Source of the DNA: Methylorubrum rhodesianum
GTDB taxonomy: Bacteria; Pseudomonadota; Alphaproteobacteria; Rhizobiales; Beijerinckiaceae
Reading direction: 5' to 3'
NCBI RefSeq assembly: GCF_014199985.1
Contig: NZ_JACHOS010000026.1
Span: 1-59,571 of the forward strand
DNA: 59,571 nt
Shown: piece after piece, positions 22,339 to 31,186 of the stretch
How positions within the stretch are numbered: position 1 is the stretch's first letter
Layout of the letters: the number at the start of each line of letters is the position of its first letter
Position numbers and translations under genes: made by a program
The notes under the pieces: generated by a model
Database searches by the model: none
What the model saw: the letters and a program-made list of their open reading frames with translations, nothing else
Told to the model about the DNA's origin: nothing

Positions 22339-24756
22339 TCAGTACACCCCGCCGGCCTGGGCGGCGGCGCCGGCATCCGGCGGCACCGCGGCGGGTGCGG
22401 CCGGAGCGACGTAGGCGTCCGGCGGGGCGGTGCCGGGCTTGAACGCCTCGAGGATGGTACCGCCGCCCTCGCCCGAGCCGGCGCGGGTGCCCGACGATGC
22501 GTTGACGCGGATCAGCTTGATTCCCGGCGGCACGCGGAACGGCGTCGGCGGCTTGTCCTTGAGCGCGACCTTGAGGAAGTCGAGGGCGATCGGCGCGGCG
22601 AGCCCGCCGCCGGTGGCGCGGTCGCCGAGCGAGCGCGGCTTGTCGAAGCCGAGATAGACGCCGACGGCGAGATCGGGGGAGAAGCCGACGAACCACGCAT
22701 CCTTGGCGTCGTTGGTCGTGCCGGTCTTGCCGGCGAGCGGCTTGCCGATCTGCTTGAGGATCGTCGCGGTGCCGCGCTGGACCACGCCCTCCATGATCGA
22801 GACCATCTGATAGGCGGTGAGCGGGTCGAGCACCTGCTCGGACTCGTCCACCAGCTTGGGCTCGTCCTGGCCCGACCACTTCTCGGCGTCGCAGCCGACG
22901 CATTTGCGGTTGTCGTGGCGGTAGATCGTCTCGCCGGTGCGGTCCTGGATCCGGTCGATCAGGGTCGGGCGGATGCGCCGCCCGCCATTGGCCAGCATCG
23001 AGTAGGCGGTGACCATGCGCATCACCGTGGTCTCGCCGGCCCCCAGGGACATCGGCAGCACCGGCAGCAGGTCGTCGTAGACGCCGAAGCGGCGGGAATA
23101 CTCGGCGATCAGCGGCATGCCGATGTCCTTGGCGAGCCGCACCGTCATCAGGTTCTTCGAGTGCTCGATGCCGTAGCGCAGGGTGTGCGGGCCGCCGGAC
23201 TTACCGTCGTAGTTCGAGGGCGACCACGCCTCCTGGCCGGGGCCGGCCTCGATGGTGATCGGCGAGTCGAGCACCACCGAGGACGGGGTGTAGCCGTTGT
23301 CGAGCGCGGCCGAGTAGACGATCGGCTTGAACGACGAGCCCGGCTGGCGCATCGCCTGGGTGGCGCGGTTGAACTCGGATTCCTCGTAGGAGAAGCCGCC
23401 GACCATGGCGTGGACGCGGCCCGTATAGGGATCCATCGCGACGATGGCGCCCGACACTTCAGGCTTCTGACGCAGGCGGTAGGTGCCCTTGCCGGCATCG
23501 ATCGCCTCGACATAGACCACGTCACCGACCTTCAGCGCGGTGGCGACCGGGCGGCCGGTCCACTTCACGCCTTCCGCCGTGATCGCGCCGGTCTCGCGCT
23601 CCTTGGAGAGGGCGCCCCCGGCCTCGCGCTTGGGCTGCAGGCCGATCTGCGCCACGCCGCCATTGGTGTTCAGGACCACGGCGAGCCGCCAGGGGGCGAT
23701 GTCGCTCAGCGCCGGCATCTCGGCCACCGCCTGGCCCCAGTCGCGGCCGGTCAGGTCGACCTTGTGCTCGGCGCCGCGCCAGCCGCGGGCCTGGTCGTAG
23801 CGCACGAGGCCGTCGATGAGCGCCTTGCGGGCCAGCGCCTGCATCTTCGGGTCGAGGGTGGCGCGCACCGAGAGGCCGCCCTCGTAGAGCTTGCTCTGGC
23901 CGTAGCGCTCGGAGATCTCGCGGCGCACTTCCTCGGTGAAGTAGTTGGCGTTGGCCGCGTTGGGGAAGGCGACGCGCGGGTTGACGCCGAGCGGCTGCTT
24001 CTTGGCCTCCGCTCCCTCCTCGGCGGTGATGTAGCCGTTCTGGGCCATCAGGCCGATGATCTCGTTGCGCCGCGCCAGGGCCTGCTGCGTGCGCCGGTAG
24101 GGATGGTAGTTGTTCGGGCCCTTCGGCAGGGCGGCGAGATAGGCGGCCTCGTTGATCGTCAGCTCGTGGACCGACTTGCCGAAGTAGTCGAGCGCCGCGG
24201 CGGCAACGCCGTGCAGGTTGCGGCCCGGGACGATGGTGCCGAGAAAAATCTCGTTGAGGTAGAGTTCGAGGATCTTGTCCTTCGAGTAGGTCGACTCGAT
24301 CCGCAGGGCGATCAGCGCTTCCTTGATCTTGCGGTCGTAGGTCTGCTCGGCGGAGAGCAGGAAGTTCTTGGCCACCTGCTGGGTGATGGTCGAGGCGCCC
24401 TGCTTCTTGCCGGACTGGGCGTTGGTCAGCACCGCGCGCACGATGCCCTCGGGATCGATGCCGCCGTGCTTGTAGAAGTTCTTGTCCTCGGCCGAGAGGA
24501 AGGCCGCGACCACGATCTTCGGCATCGCCTGGATCGGCAGGTAGAGGCGCCGCTCGTGGGCGTACTCGGCCAAAAGCGAGCCGTCGGCGGCGTGGACGCG
24601 GGTCATCACCGGCGGCTCGTAATTGGCGAGCGCGGCGTGGTCGGGCAGGTCCTGGCTGTATTTCCAGTAGAAGAACGCGCCCACCGCCGCGGCGATGCAG
24701 AACACCACGGCGCCGGCCGAGAACAGAAAGGCGAAGAATCGCAGGATGAAACGCAT
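22339..24756 (-). CDS. mrcA: Penicillin-binding protein 1A (bifunctional), 805 aa
   Basis: A class A PBP that polymerises and crosslinks peptidoglycan in the periplasm while anchored by an N-terminal membrane segment (about residues 5-32). The GT51 domain shows AFLSAEDKNFYKHGGID with the catalytic Glu, GASTITQQVAKNF, RKIKEALIALRIE and KDKILELYLNEIFLG. An OB-like insertion follows. The transpeptidase domain has the SxxK serine in GSSFKPIVYSAAL (about residue 473), SKN in HSKNLMTVRLA, and KTGTTNDAKDAWFVG (about 675). The C-terminus is alanine/proline-rich. It is 144 bases downstream of the amidase gene on the same strand, a common alphaproteobacterial pairing. Confidence 0.96.
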   Translation of the reverse strand: MRFILRFFAFLFSAGAVVFCIAAAVGAFFYWKYSQDLPDHAALANYEPPVMTRVHAADGSLLAEYAHERRLYLPIQAMPKIVVAAFLSAEDKNFYKHGGIDPEGIVRAVLTNAQSGKKQGASTITQQVAKNFLLSAEQTYDRKIKEALIALRIESTYSKDKILELYLNEIFLGTIVPGRNLHGVAAAALDYFGKSVHELTINEAAYLAALPKGPNNYHPYRRTQQALARRNEIIGLMAQNGYITAEEGAEAKKQPLGVNPRVAFPNAANANYFTEEVRREISERYGQSKLYEGGLSVRATLDPKMQALARKALIDGLVRYDQARGWRGAEHKVDLTGRDWGQAVAEMPALSDIAPWRLAVVLNTNGGVAQIGLQPKREAGGALSKERETGAITAEGVKWTGRPVATALKVGDVVYVEAIDAGKGTYRLRQKPEVSGAIVAMDPYTGRVHAMVGGFSYEESEFNRATQAMRQPGSSFKPIVYSAALDNGYTPSSVVLDSPITIEAGPGQEAWSPSNYDGKSGGPHTLRYGIEHSKNLMTVRLAKDIGMPLIAEYSRRFGVYDDLLPVLPMSLGAGETTVMRMVTAYSMLANGGRRIRPTLIDRIQDRTGETIYRHDNRKCVGCDAEKWSGQDEPKLVDESEQVLDPLTAYQMVSIMEGVVQRGTATILKQIGKPLAGKTGTTNDAKDAWFVGFSPDLAVGVYLGFDKPRSLGDRATGGGLAAPIALDFLKVALKDKPPTPFRVPPGIKLIRVNASSGTRAGSGEGGGTILEAFKPGTAPPDAYVAPAAPAAVPPDAGAAAQAGGVY

Positions 24757-24900
24757 CCGGGGTCCGTTCCGTCGCTCGTCCGCTGCGCGCCGATGAAGGC
24801 CGGGCGCGAGGGCCTGCCGCGGGCTCTGGTGAGGCCCCGCGCGACCGCGCCTCTTGTCAGGCGGACGGGGGGCTCGTCGAGCCCCGTATCGACACCGGCT

Positions 24901-26199
24901 CTATGGTGAAACTGGGGCGATCGCCGCCGAGCGCCTCGGCGCGACCGGCGCCGGACGCGAGAGGGTGGCCCGGCCGGAGAAGAACAGGTCCACCGCCTTG
25001 GCCATCGAGCCGGTCACCCGGTCGCGCCACTCCTCCGATTGCAGCTTCTCCAGATCGCTCTTGCTCGACAGGTAGCCGAGTTCGATCAGCACGGAGGGCA
25101 CGTCGGGGGAGCGCAGCACCTTAAAGCCGGCCTCGCGGTGGGGCTTCGGGCTCATCTCCATCACCGGCGAGAGCTGGCCCATCAGCCGGCCGGCGAAGCC
25201 CGCCGAGAAGCCGCGGGTCTCGCGCAGGGTCAGTTCCTGGAGGATGTCGGCCACATCCGCCGGGCCCTCGCCGGATTCGGTGCCGGCGGCGGCATCCGCC
25301 CGGTTCTCGCGCTCGGCGAGCCGGGCGGATTCGCTGTCGGTCGCCTTCTCCGAGCCGGTATAGATCGTGGCGCCCTTCACCTGGGGAGCGGCCGAGATCG
25401 AATCGGCGTGGATCGAGACGAACAGGTCGGCCTTGGCCTCGCGGGCGATCCGCACCCGCTCGGCCAGCGGCACGAACACGTCGCGGTCGCGGGTCATCAC
25501 GAGGCGGTAGCGGCCGGACTGCTCCAGGCGCTCGGCGAAGGACTGGGCGAAGCCGAACACGATGTCCTTCTCGAACACCCCCGTGGCGGCGATCGCGCCC
25601 GGATCGGTGCCGCCGTGCCCGGCATCGATGACGATGAGCGGACGGGTGTCGACGCTCTCACGCGCGGGCGCGGCCTTGGCGGAGGCGGCCGGGCTCGGAT
25701 CGCCCGCCACCGCCGCCTTGCGGAAGGTGTCGCGGTCGACCTTGCGGAAGGGAATCGAGACCAGCACCGCGCCCTCGCGGGTCTTCGTCGTCTCGACGGG
25801 CTCGACCACGGCGGGCCCGGCGAGATCGACGACGATGCGCGAGCGGCCCGGGGCGAACAGGCCGTAGCGGAACGAGGCGATGACGCCGTCCCGCTTGCGG
25901 CCGCTCAGCTTGCCCGTCTCCTGATCGAGCTGGAAATTGACCTCGGGCAGGTCGATCACCGCCCGGTCCGGCCGCTCCATCACGAAGGCGCGCGCCTCGA
26001 TCGGCTTCGACAGGGTGAGGGTGAGGCGGGTGGTGCCGTCCCGGGTCGCGGTCTCGGCGGCGATCGCCACCGCCGCGCCGCCGGCCGGGTCATCCTGGGC
26101 CGGCGCGGGGCCGGCGGCCAGGATCAGGCCGCCCGCGAGCGCGAGGGCGGCGAGGTGACGGACAAGTCCGGTGCGGGGCAGGCGGGTGCTGTGCGGCAT
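24901..26199 (-). CDS. amiC: N-acetylmuramoyl-L-alanine amidase (AMIN + Amidase_3), 432 aa
   Basis: A periplasmic zinc amidase that removes peptide stems during septal peptidoglycan splitting. An N-terminal signal (HLAALALAGGLILAAGPAPA) is followed by an AMIN-type beta domain (about residues 45-145, including RAFVMERPDRAVIDLPEV and FRYGLFAPGRSRIVVDLAG). The C-terminal Amidase_3 domain begins at LIVIDAGHGGTDPGAI with a zinc-binding His. It also has VFEKDIVFGFAQSF, MTRDRDVFVPL, LFVSIHADSI with another ligand and the catalytic Glu in VLIELGYLS. It lies upstream of mrcA on the same strand, forming a cell-wall remodelling pair. Confidence 0.94.
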   Translation of the reverse strand: MPHSTRLPRTGLVRHLAALALAGGLILAAGPAPAQDDPAGGAAVAIAAETATRDGTTRLTLTLSKPIEARAFVMERPDRAVIDLPEVNFQLDQETGKLSGRKRDGVIASFRYGLFAPGRSRIVVDLAGPAVVEPVETTKTREGAVLVSIPFRKVDRDTFRKAAVAGDPSPAASAKAAPARESVDTRPLIVIDAGHGGTDPGAIAATGVFEKDIVFGFAQSFAERLEQSGRYRLVMTRDRDVFVPLAERVRIAREAKADLFVSIHADSISAAPQVKGATIYTGSEKATDSESARLAERENRADAAAGTESGEGPADVADILQELTLRETRGFSAGFAGRLMGQLSPVMEMSPKPHREAGFKVLRSPDVPSVLIELGYLSSKSDLEKLQSEEWRDRVTGSMAKAVDLFFSGRATLSRPAPVAPRRSAAIAPVSP

Positions 26200-26372
26200 C
26201 GGTCGGCCAAGGTTCCGGGGAGCCTCCGATACGGGATACGGCCAGGATGGTTAACCGTTCCTCACCCCGCCGGTTGCGATCCCGGAACCGCTGTTGTGCA
26301 AGAGCGACACCACCTGGGGTTGTGGCCGTCCCGTCCCGCCCTCGCCCTCGCTGCCGGCGCCGGCGCGGTGCC

Positions 26373-26579
26373 TCAGGACGAGGATCGCGGATGGGAGGGC
26401 TCGCGCTCGGGGGCCTCCCGTTCCGCCGCCTCCCCGTCGGGGATCTCCCAGGCCCGTCGCCAGACCGCATGCGCCTCGGAGCCGTCCGGATGAGGATTGG
26501 CGCTTTCCGGATCCCCCCGGTAGCGGGCCTCACGCCCTTCCCTTGCCACCGAGGCGAGTGATTGTTCCGGAGCCGACAC
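26373..26579 (-). CDS. Small Rmf/CrpP-fold-like protein, 68 aa
   Basis: A small soluble protein. The core reads AREGREARYRGDPESANPHP then DGSEAHAVWRRAWE. This fits the 'G-x-x-A-x-x-x-G-x(n)-NP-x-P-x-G-S-x-x-x-x-x-W' pattern of Rmf/CrpP-fold small proteins common in alphaproteobacteria (related in fold to ribosome modulation factor). Whether it binds ribosomes is not known. The GTG at 26577-26579 is preferred because GGGGAGGG lies about seven bases upstream; a longer frame would reach a start at 26657. It is on the same strand as amiC, 173 bases before it. The C-terminal tail is Glu/Ser/Arg-rich and low in complexity. Confidence 0.55.
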   Translation of the reverse strand: MSAPEQSLASVAREGREARYRGDPESANPHPDGSEAHAVWRRAWEIPDGEAAEREAPEREPSHPRSSS

Positions 26580-27254
26580 CGCGAAGCCCTCCCCTGCCGC
26601 CCGGCGGTGCCGGCGGCTCTCGCCTGCTTCAAGCCCGCAGGGCGACCTCCGGTTCACGGGGAGAGCGCGAACGGTGGCGCTCCCGTGACGAAGTGTCGAG
26701 GGCCGTCATACGGAACCCTTGCAATTCTCCCGCGACACTCTGTAATGATATCGACCCCATTCCCGGGTTGGCGCTTCGGCGGCCCCCGGGCGCGCCCGGG
26801 GCATGTCGGCGCCCACCTCGCTCGAATTGGCAGCGTCAGTCGGCGCCTCCCGGCATCCGGGCGGGTGTCACGGCATTCGCGGCCTCCCGATTGTTCCGGG
26901 TCGGTCGCGCCCATGAAATCTGTACGGGCCGCTCAACCGGCCCACCATCTTCGCGAGGCCGGATCAGGATGGGAGGACGCACAGCATCGGTTGCCGCTGC
27001 TCGTGCCGAAGGCGCGCGGTTTTCGCGTCGCCTCGCCCCTTCCGTCGCCCCGGCCCTGTTCAACCCCCAGCGCGCCGATGCCCGGCGCCAGAAGGCGGTT
27101 GACGGCAATCCCCTCCCCGCACCATCCGCGGCCTCGGCGACGAGGCCGGCGCGAGCCCAGTTCCCACCGGCCGCAGGGCCGGGGGAGGCCCCGCCGGGAC
27201 CGCGCGGCTCACGCGTGAGGAGAACGACGTCGGCCGCCATGTCGAAAGTTCGTC
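26580..27254 (+). promoter_or_regulatory. Long upstream region of rne with candidate promoter
   Basis: About 675 bases precede the RNase E start without a supported plus-strand gene. A possible sigma-70 promoter is TTGCAA at 26719-26724 and TAATGA at 26743-26748 with an 18-base spacer, the only AT-rich patch in the region. It would give a 5' leader of roughly 500 bases. In E. coli a long structured rne leader is used for autoregulation; whether that applies here is inference. Confidence 0.4.
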
Positions 27255-30200
27255 ATGGCCAACAACAAGATGCTCATCGACGCGACGCATCCGGAGGAGA
27301 CCCGGGTCGTCACCGTACAAGGCTCGCGGGTCGAGGAATTTGATTTCGAGGCGGCCAACCGCCGGCCTCTGAGGGGCAATATCTATCTCGCCAAGGTCAC
27401 CCGCGTGGAGCCCTCGCTCCAGGCGGCCTTCGTCGAGTACGGCGGCAACCGCCACGGCTTCCTCGCCTTCAACGAGATCCACCCCGACTACTACCAGATC
27501 CCGATGGCCGACCGCCTCGCGCTGATCGAGGCCGAGGCGCGCGAGGAGGAGGAGCACCGCGAGCGCGAGGAGCGTCGCCCGCCGCGCGGCCGCCGCTCGC
27601 GCGGGCGCCGGGCCGAGGCCCGCGGCTCGCGCCACGACGATACCGTGAAGTCGCAGGAGGCGGTGTCCGACGCGGTGTCCGGGGACGACGCGATTCCCGG
27701 TGAGGGGCCGGCGGCCGACGCGCCCGCCCCGGAGGCGATCGAGGCGGTGCGCGCCGCCCTCGTCGAGGAGCGGCCCGAGGGCGACGCGCCCGCCGTGGAG
27801 GGCGCCGAGGCGCCCGCGCCGGTCGAGCCCGGCGGCGACGCCTCCGCCAGCCTGCCCGAGGCCGCGCTGGAGCCCGGCGCGCCGGCCGGCGACGCGGCGT
27901 CCCAACCGTCCGGCGAAGCCGCGACCGAGGCCGCGGTCGAGCCCTCCGACATCGCCGCGATCTCCGAGGCGCCGAACCCGCCGGCCGAGGCGGCGGACGC
28001 CTCCGACGCCGCGTCCGCTTCCACCGAGGCCGCTTCCACCGAGGCGGAGACGATCGAGCCGCAGCCCGTCGCCGCCACGGCGCCGGTCTCCGAGGCGGAG
28101 GCCGAGGAGGTCGAGTCGGACGAGGACGCCGAGGACTCGGACTCCGAAGACTCGGACGACGAGGATGAGGACGACGAGGACGAGTCCGACGACGAGGATG
28201 AGGACGACGACGAGTCCGAGGACGAGGATTCGGACGACGAGGAAGAGGACGAGGACGGCGAGGGGCGGGTCGCGCAGGTCGGCGGCTCCGGTGACGCGCT
28301 CGCCGAGATCCCCGAGCGCCCGCGCGCCTATCGCCGCCACTACAAGATCCAGGAGGTGATCAAGCGCCGCCAGATCATCCTCGTCCAGGTCGTCAAGGAG
28401 GAGCGCGGCACCAAGGGCGCGGCGCTCACCACCTACCTGTCGCTCGCCGGCCGCTACTCCGTGCTGATGCCGAACACCGGTCGCGGCGGCGGCATCTCGC
28501 GGAAGATCACCTCGGCCGCCGACCGCAAGCGCCTCAAGGAAGTGGTCGCCGACCTCGACGTGCCGGAGGGGATGGGGATCATCCTGCGCACGGCCGGCGC
28601 CACCCGCACCAAGCCCGAGATCAAGCGCGACTTCGAGTACCTGATGCGCCTGTGGGAGAGCGTGCGCGAGCTGACGCTGTCCTCGACCGCCCCGGCGCTG
28701 GTCTACGAGGAGGGCTCGCTGATCAAGCGGGCGATCCGCGACCTCTACAACAAGGATCTCGACGAGGTTCTGGTCTCGGGCGAAGACGCCTATCGCGAGG
28801 CCAAGGACTTCATGCGGATGCTGATGCCCGGCCAGTCCAAGGTGGTGAAGCCCTATCGCGACCCGACGCCGATCTTCGCCCGCTACGGCGTCGAGCAGCA
28901 GCTCGACGCGATGTTCTCGACCCACGTCGCCCTGCGCTCCGGCGGCTACCTCGTCATCAACCCGACCGAGGCCCTGGTCTCGATCGACGTGAATTCCGGC
29001 CGCGCCACCCGCGAGCACGACATCGAGGACACCGCCCTCAAGACCAACCTCGAGGCGGCCGAGGAGGTCGCCCGCCAGGTGCGCCTGCGCGATCTCGCCG
29101 GCCTCGTCGTGATCGACTTCATCGACATGGAGGAGAAGCGCAACAACCGCGCGGTGGAGAAGCGGCTCAACGAGGCGCTCAAGAACGACCGGGCGCGCAT
29201 CCAGGTCGGGCGGATCTCGCCCTTCGGCCTGCTGGAGATGAGCCGCCAGCGCATCCGCACCGGCGTGCTCGAATCCTCCTCGATTCCCTGCGCCCATTGC
29301 GGCGGCTCGGGCTTCGTGCGGGCGACCTCGTCGGTGGCCCTGCACATCCTGCGCTCGATCGAGGAGGCGCTGCTCAAGTCGTCGAGCCACAACCTCGTGC
29401 TGCGCACCCGCACCGAGATCGCCCTCTACATCCTCAACCAGAAGCGGGCCCACCTCTACGACCTGGAGCAGCGCTTCCAGGTGGCGATCACCATCTCCGC
29501 CGACGAGCGGCTGACGGCGACCTCGGCCTTCCAGCTCGAACGCGGCGAGCCGGCGGTGAAGCAGGTCGGCCCGGCCACGGGCGTGCGCGCGGTCGCGATC
29601 TCGCCGGTCTACGAGGCCGAGGAGTTCGAGGACGACGCCGTCGAGGGCCAAGAGGGCCAAGAGAACGAAGAGGCCGAGATCACGGCCGAGGCCGAGTCCG
29701 AGGCGGAGGGCGGCGCCGAGGAGCGGTCGGCCGCCGACGGATCCGAGGAGGGCGGCGGACGCCGCCGCCGCCGCCGCCGCCGTCGCGGCGGGCGTGCCTC
29801 CGGTGAGGGCGAGGCCCGCGCGCGGCAGGAGAACGGCGACGAGAACGGCGACGAGAACGGCGCCGATTCCGAGGACGGCGTCGAGGACGGCGAGGATGCG
29901 CCCGAAGCCGGGGCCGAGGTCGCCGAGGCGGAGGTCGTCGAGGCCGCGGCCGAGCGGGATGAGACCGCGTCCGAGGCTGCCGAGGCCGGTGAAGCCGGCG
30001 ACGACGCCGAGGGCAATGGACGCCGCCGCCGTCGCGGGCGCCGGGGCGGCCGCGGCCGCGGCCGGACCGAGCGCAACGGCCGCTCGGACACGGACTCGGA
30101 TTCCGAGCAGGATTCCGAGACGAACGGGGCCGCGCCCGAGGCGCATCCCGAGGAAACCGCCTCCGACGCCCTTCCGGTCGGTCCCGAGGAGCCGGTCAGC

Positions 30201-30446
30201 GACGCCGACGTGAGCACCGTCTCACTCGCCGCCGAGAACGGCAGCGCCGCCGAACGGCCCCCGGTCGCCCCGGCGCCGGAAGCCGAGCCGATCCGGGCCG
30301 AGTCCGTCGCCGAGGCCGCGACCGAGGCGGCCGCCCCGGAGCCCGCGCCGGAACCCGTCGCGGTCGTGCTGACGCCGCCGGATCCGAACCGCCCGAAGCG
30401 GGCCGGCTGGTGGTCGCGCACCAAGGCGGCGCTCACGGGCGAGTGA
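27255..30446 (+). CDS. rne: Ribonuclease E (degradosome endoribonuclease), 1063 aa
   Basis: The essential RNA-decay and processing endonuclease and degradosome scaffold. The S1 domain starts at about residue 37 (RGNIYLAKVTRVEPSLQAAF) but is split by an insertion at about residues 91-352. This insertion is Arg-rich at its start, then Ala/Glu/Pro-rich, then an almost pure Asp/Glu run, before S1 resumes at RRHYKIQEVIKRRQ. The catalytic DNase I-like domain carries LVSIDVNSGR and LVVIDFIDMEEKRNN with the Mg-binding Asp residues. CAHCGGSG at about 680 is the Zn-link. The C-terminal part alternates acidic and Arg-rich blocks (RNA binding) and ends RAGWWSRTK; in Caulobacter a terminal GWW motif binds PNPase. 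The ATG at 27255 opens directly into MANNKMLIDATH, the family N-terminus. Confidence 0.97.
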   Translation: MANNKMLIDATHPEETRVVTVQGSRVEEFDFEAANRRPLRGNIYLAKVTRVEPSLQAAFVEYGGNRHGFLAFNEIHPDYYQIPMADRLALIEAEAREEEEHREREERRPPRGRRSRGRRAEARGSRHDDTVKSQEAVSDAVSGDDAIPGEGPAADAPAPEAIEAVRAALVEERPEGDAPAVEGAEAPAPVEPGGDASASLPEAALEPGAPAGDAASQPSGEAATEAAVEPSDIAAISEAPNPPAEAADASDAASASTEAASTEAETIEPQPVAATAPVSEAEAEEVESDEDAEDSDSEDSDDEDEDDEDESDDEDEDDDESEDEDSDDEEEDEDGEGRVAQVGGSGDALAEIPERPRAYRRHYKIQEVIKRRQIILVQVVKEERGTKGAALTTYLSLAGRYSVLMPNTGRGGGISRKITSAADRKRLKEVVADLDVPEGMGIILRTAGATRTKPEIKRDFEYLMRLWESVRELTLSSTAPALVYEEGSLIKRAIRDLYNKDLDEVLVSGEDAYREAKDFMRMLMPGQSKVVKPYRDPTPIFARYGVEQQLDAMFSTHVALRSGGYLVINPTEALVSIDVNSGRATREHDIEDTALKTNLEAAEEVARQVRLRDLAGLVVIDFIDMEEKRNNRAVEKRLNEALKNDRARIQVGRISPFGLLEMSRQRIRTGVLESSSIPCAHCGGSGFVRATSSVALHILRSIEEALLKSSSHNLVLRTRTEIALYILNQKRAHLYDLEQRFQVAITISADERLTATSAFQLERGEPAVKQVGPATGVRAVAISPVYEAEEFEDDAVEGQEGQENEEAEITAEAESEAEGGAEERSAADGSEEGGGRRRRRRRRRGGRASGEGEARARQENGDENGDENGADSEDGVEDGEDAPEAGAEVAEAEVVEAAAERDETASEAAEAGEAGDDAEGNGRRRRRGRRGGRGRGRTERNGRSDTDSDSEQDSETNGAAPEAHPEETASDALPVGPEEPVSDADVSTVSLAAENGSAAERPPVAPAPEAEPIRAESVAEAATEAAAPEPAPEPVAVVLTPPDPNRPKRAGWWSRTKAALTGE

Positions 30447-30451
30447 GAAGC

Positions 30452-30516
30452 CTCGCGAGACGCCCGGTCACCGACTGCGCCGCCTCGCGCGTGCGGCGGA
30501 GCGGGTGTCTCGCGAG
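30452..30516 (+). terminator. Long stem-loop at the 3' end of rne
   Basis: CTCGCGAGACGCCCG (30452-30466) pairs with CGGGTGTCTCGCGAG (30502-30516), a 15-bp stem with one G-U pair, and GCCGC/GCGGC form an inner stem in the loop. It begins 5 bases past the stop. There is no U-tract, so it may be a Rho-independent-like barrier or a 3' mRNA stabiliser. Confidence 0.6.
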
Positions 30517-31186
30517 CATCGCCGAGGCGATCACGGACTGGGCCGAAGCGCGAACTGAGAAACTAATCCGGCTCTGGCCGCCCCCTCCGGATGGCGGATC
30601 CAGATCCTGCCCGGGCGCCGCGTCGGCAAGATCCGGCGTGGCAGCGCCGTAGGGAAGCGGTTCATCGAACGATGACCGCGATCGGCTCGTCCACTCGGTT
30701 GCGGGGCCGGCGTCGGGCTACCCTTCGGCCGCAGGGGCGCCCCTCGGCCCGATGCTGTATCGGGTGAAGCGACGGTGACGCCTCGGGTCCAAACTCAACC
30801 CGCTCGACCGTGCGGAGGGCTGCCTTCGAGCCTTTGCAGACCCGAGGAAGGTCTGCTTTCCGGCCGCATAGCGGGCCTGAGAGTCCGATTGGAACAGGTG
30901 GATTTCTGCCTGCCGGCTTCCGAGCGAGAGGAAGCGGACGATGCGGTCGCGCCCGCTCGCTCTCTATATACGAGAAATTGAAATGTCGGCTTGAGGGCTG
31001 CTTGGTGCATCAGAGGCCTGCGACCGGAACGGGCTGTGGTCTCATCCAAGATGCCGATGGCCGCTGAAATTTTGGCCAGCAGGCATTCGCATTCGTGATC
31101 TGAGATGTCGAAAAGTTCCGTATGTCGCGTGCGGATTGAAAATTTAAGAGGCATTTTTGTAAGGATCGACACGACTTTCCGGCCAA
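30517..31186. other. Intergenic region between rne and the metzincin-like gene
   Basis: About 670 bases between convergent genes. A minus-strand frame from 31154 to 30795 (MPLKFSIRTRHTELFDISDH...) is open but changes from AT-rich to GC-rich codon use halfway and has no ribosome binding site. I do not call it a gene. The right half is less GC-rich than the rest of the window. Confidence 0.35.

Noticed and set aside
22285..24909. An 874-codon plus-strand frame opposite mrcA
   Set aside because: Shadow of the PBP1A gene; its sequence is low-complexity and lacks initiation signals.
28090..28260. Simple-sequence GAC/GAG tract in rne considered as a DNA repeat element
   Set aside because: It encodes the in-frame acidic run of RNase E with mixed codons, so it is protein low complexity and not a mobile or tandem repeat.
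27060..30146. A 1028-codon frame antisense to rne
   Set aside because: Leu/Gly/Arg-rich shadow of the RNase E codons; no ribosome binding site and no domain.
30795..31154. Minus-strand frame MPLKFSIRTRHTELFDISDH... downstream of the metzincin-like gene
   Set aside because: Codon composition changes midway, there is no Shine-Dalgarno, and the C-terminal half looks like random GC-rich sequence.
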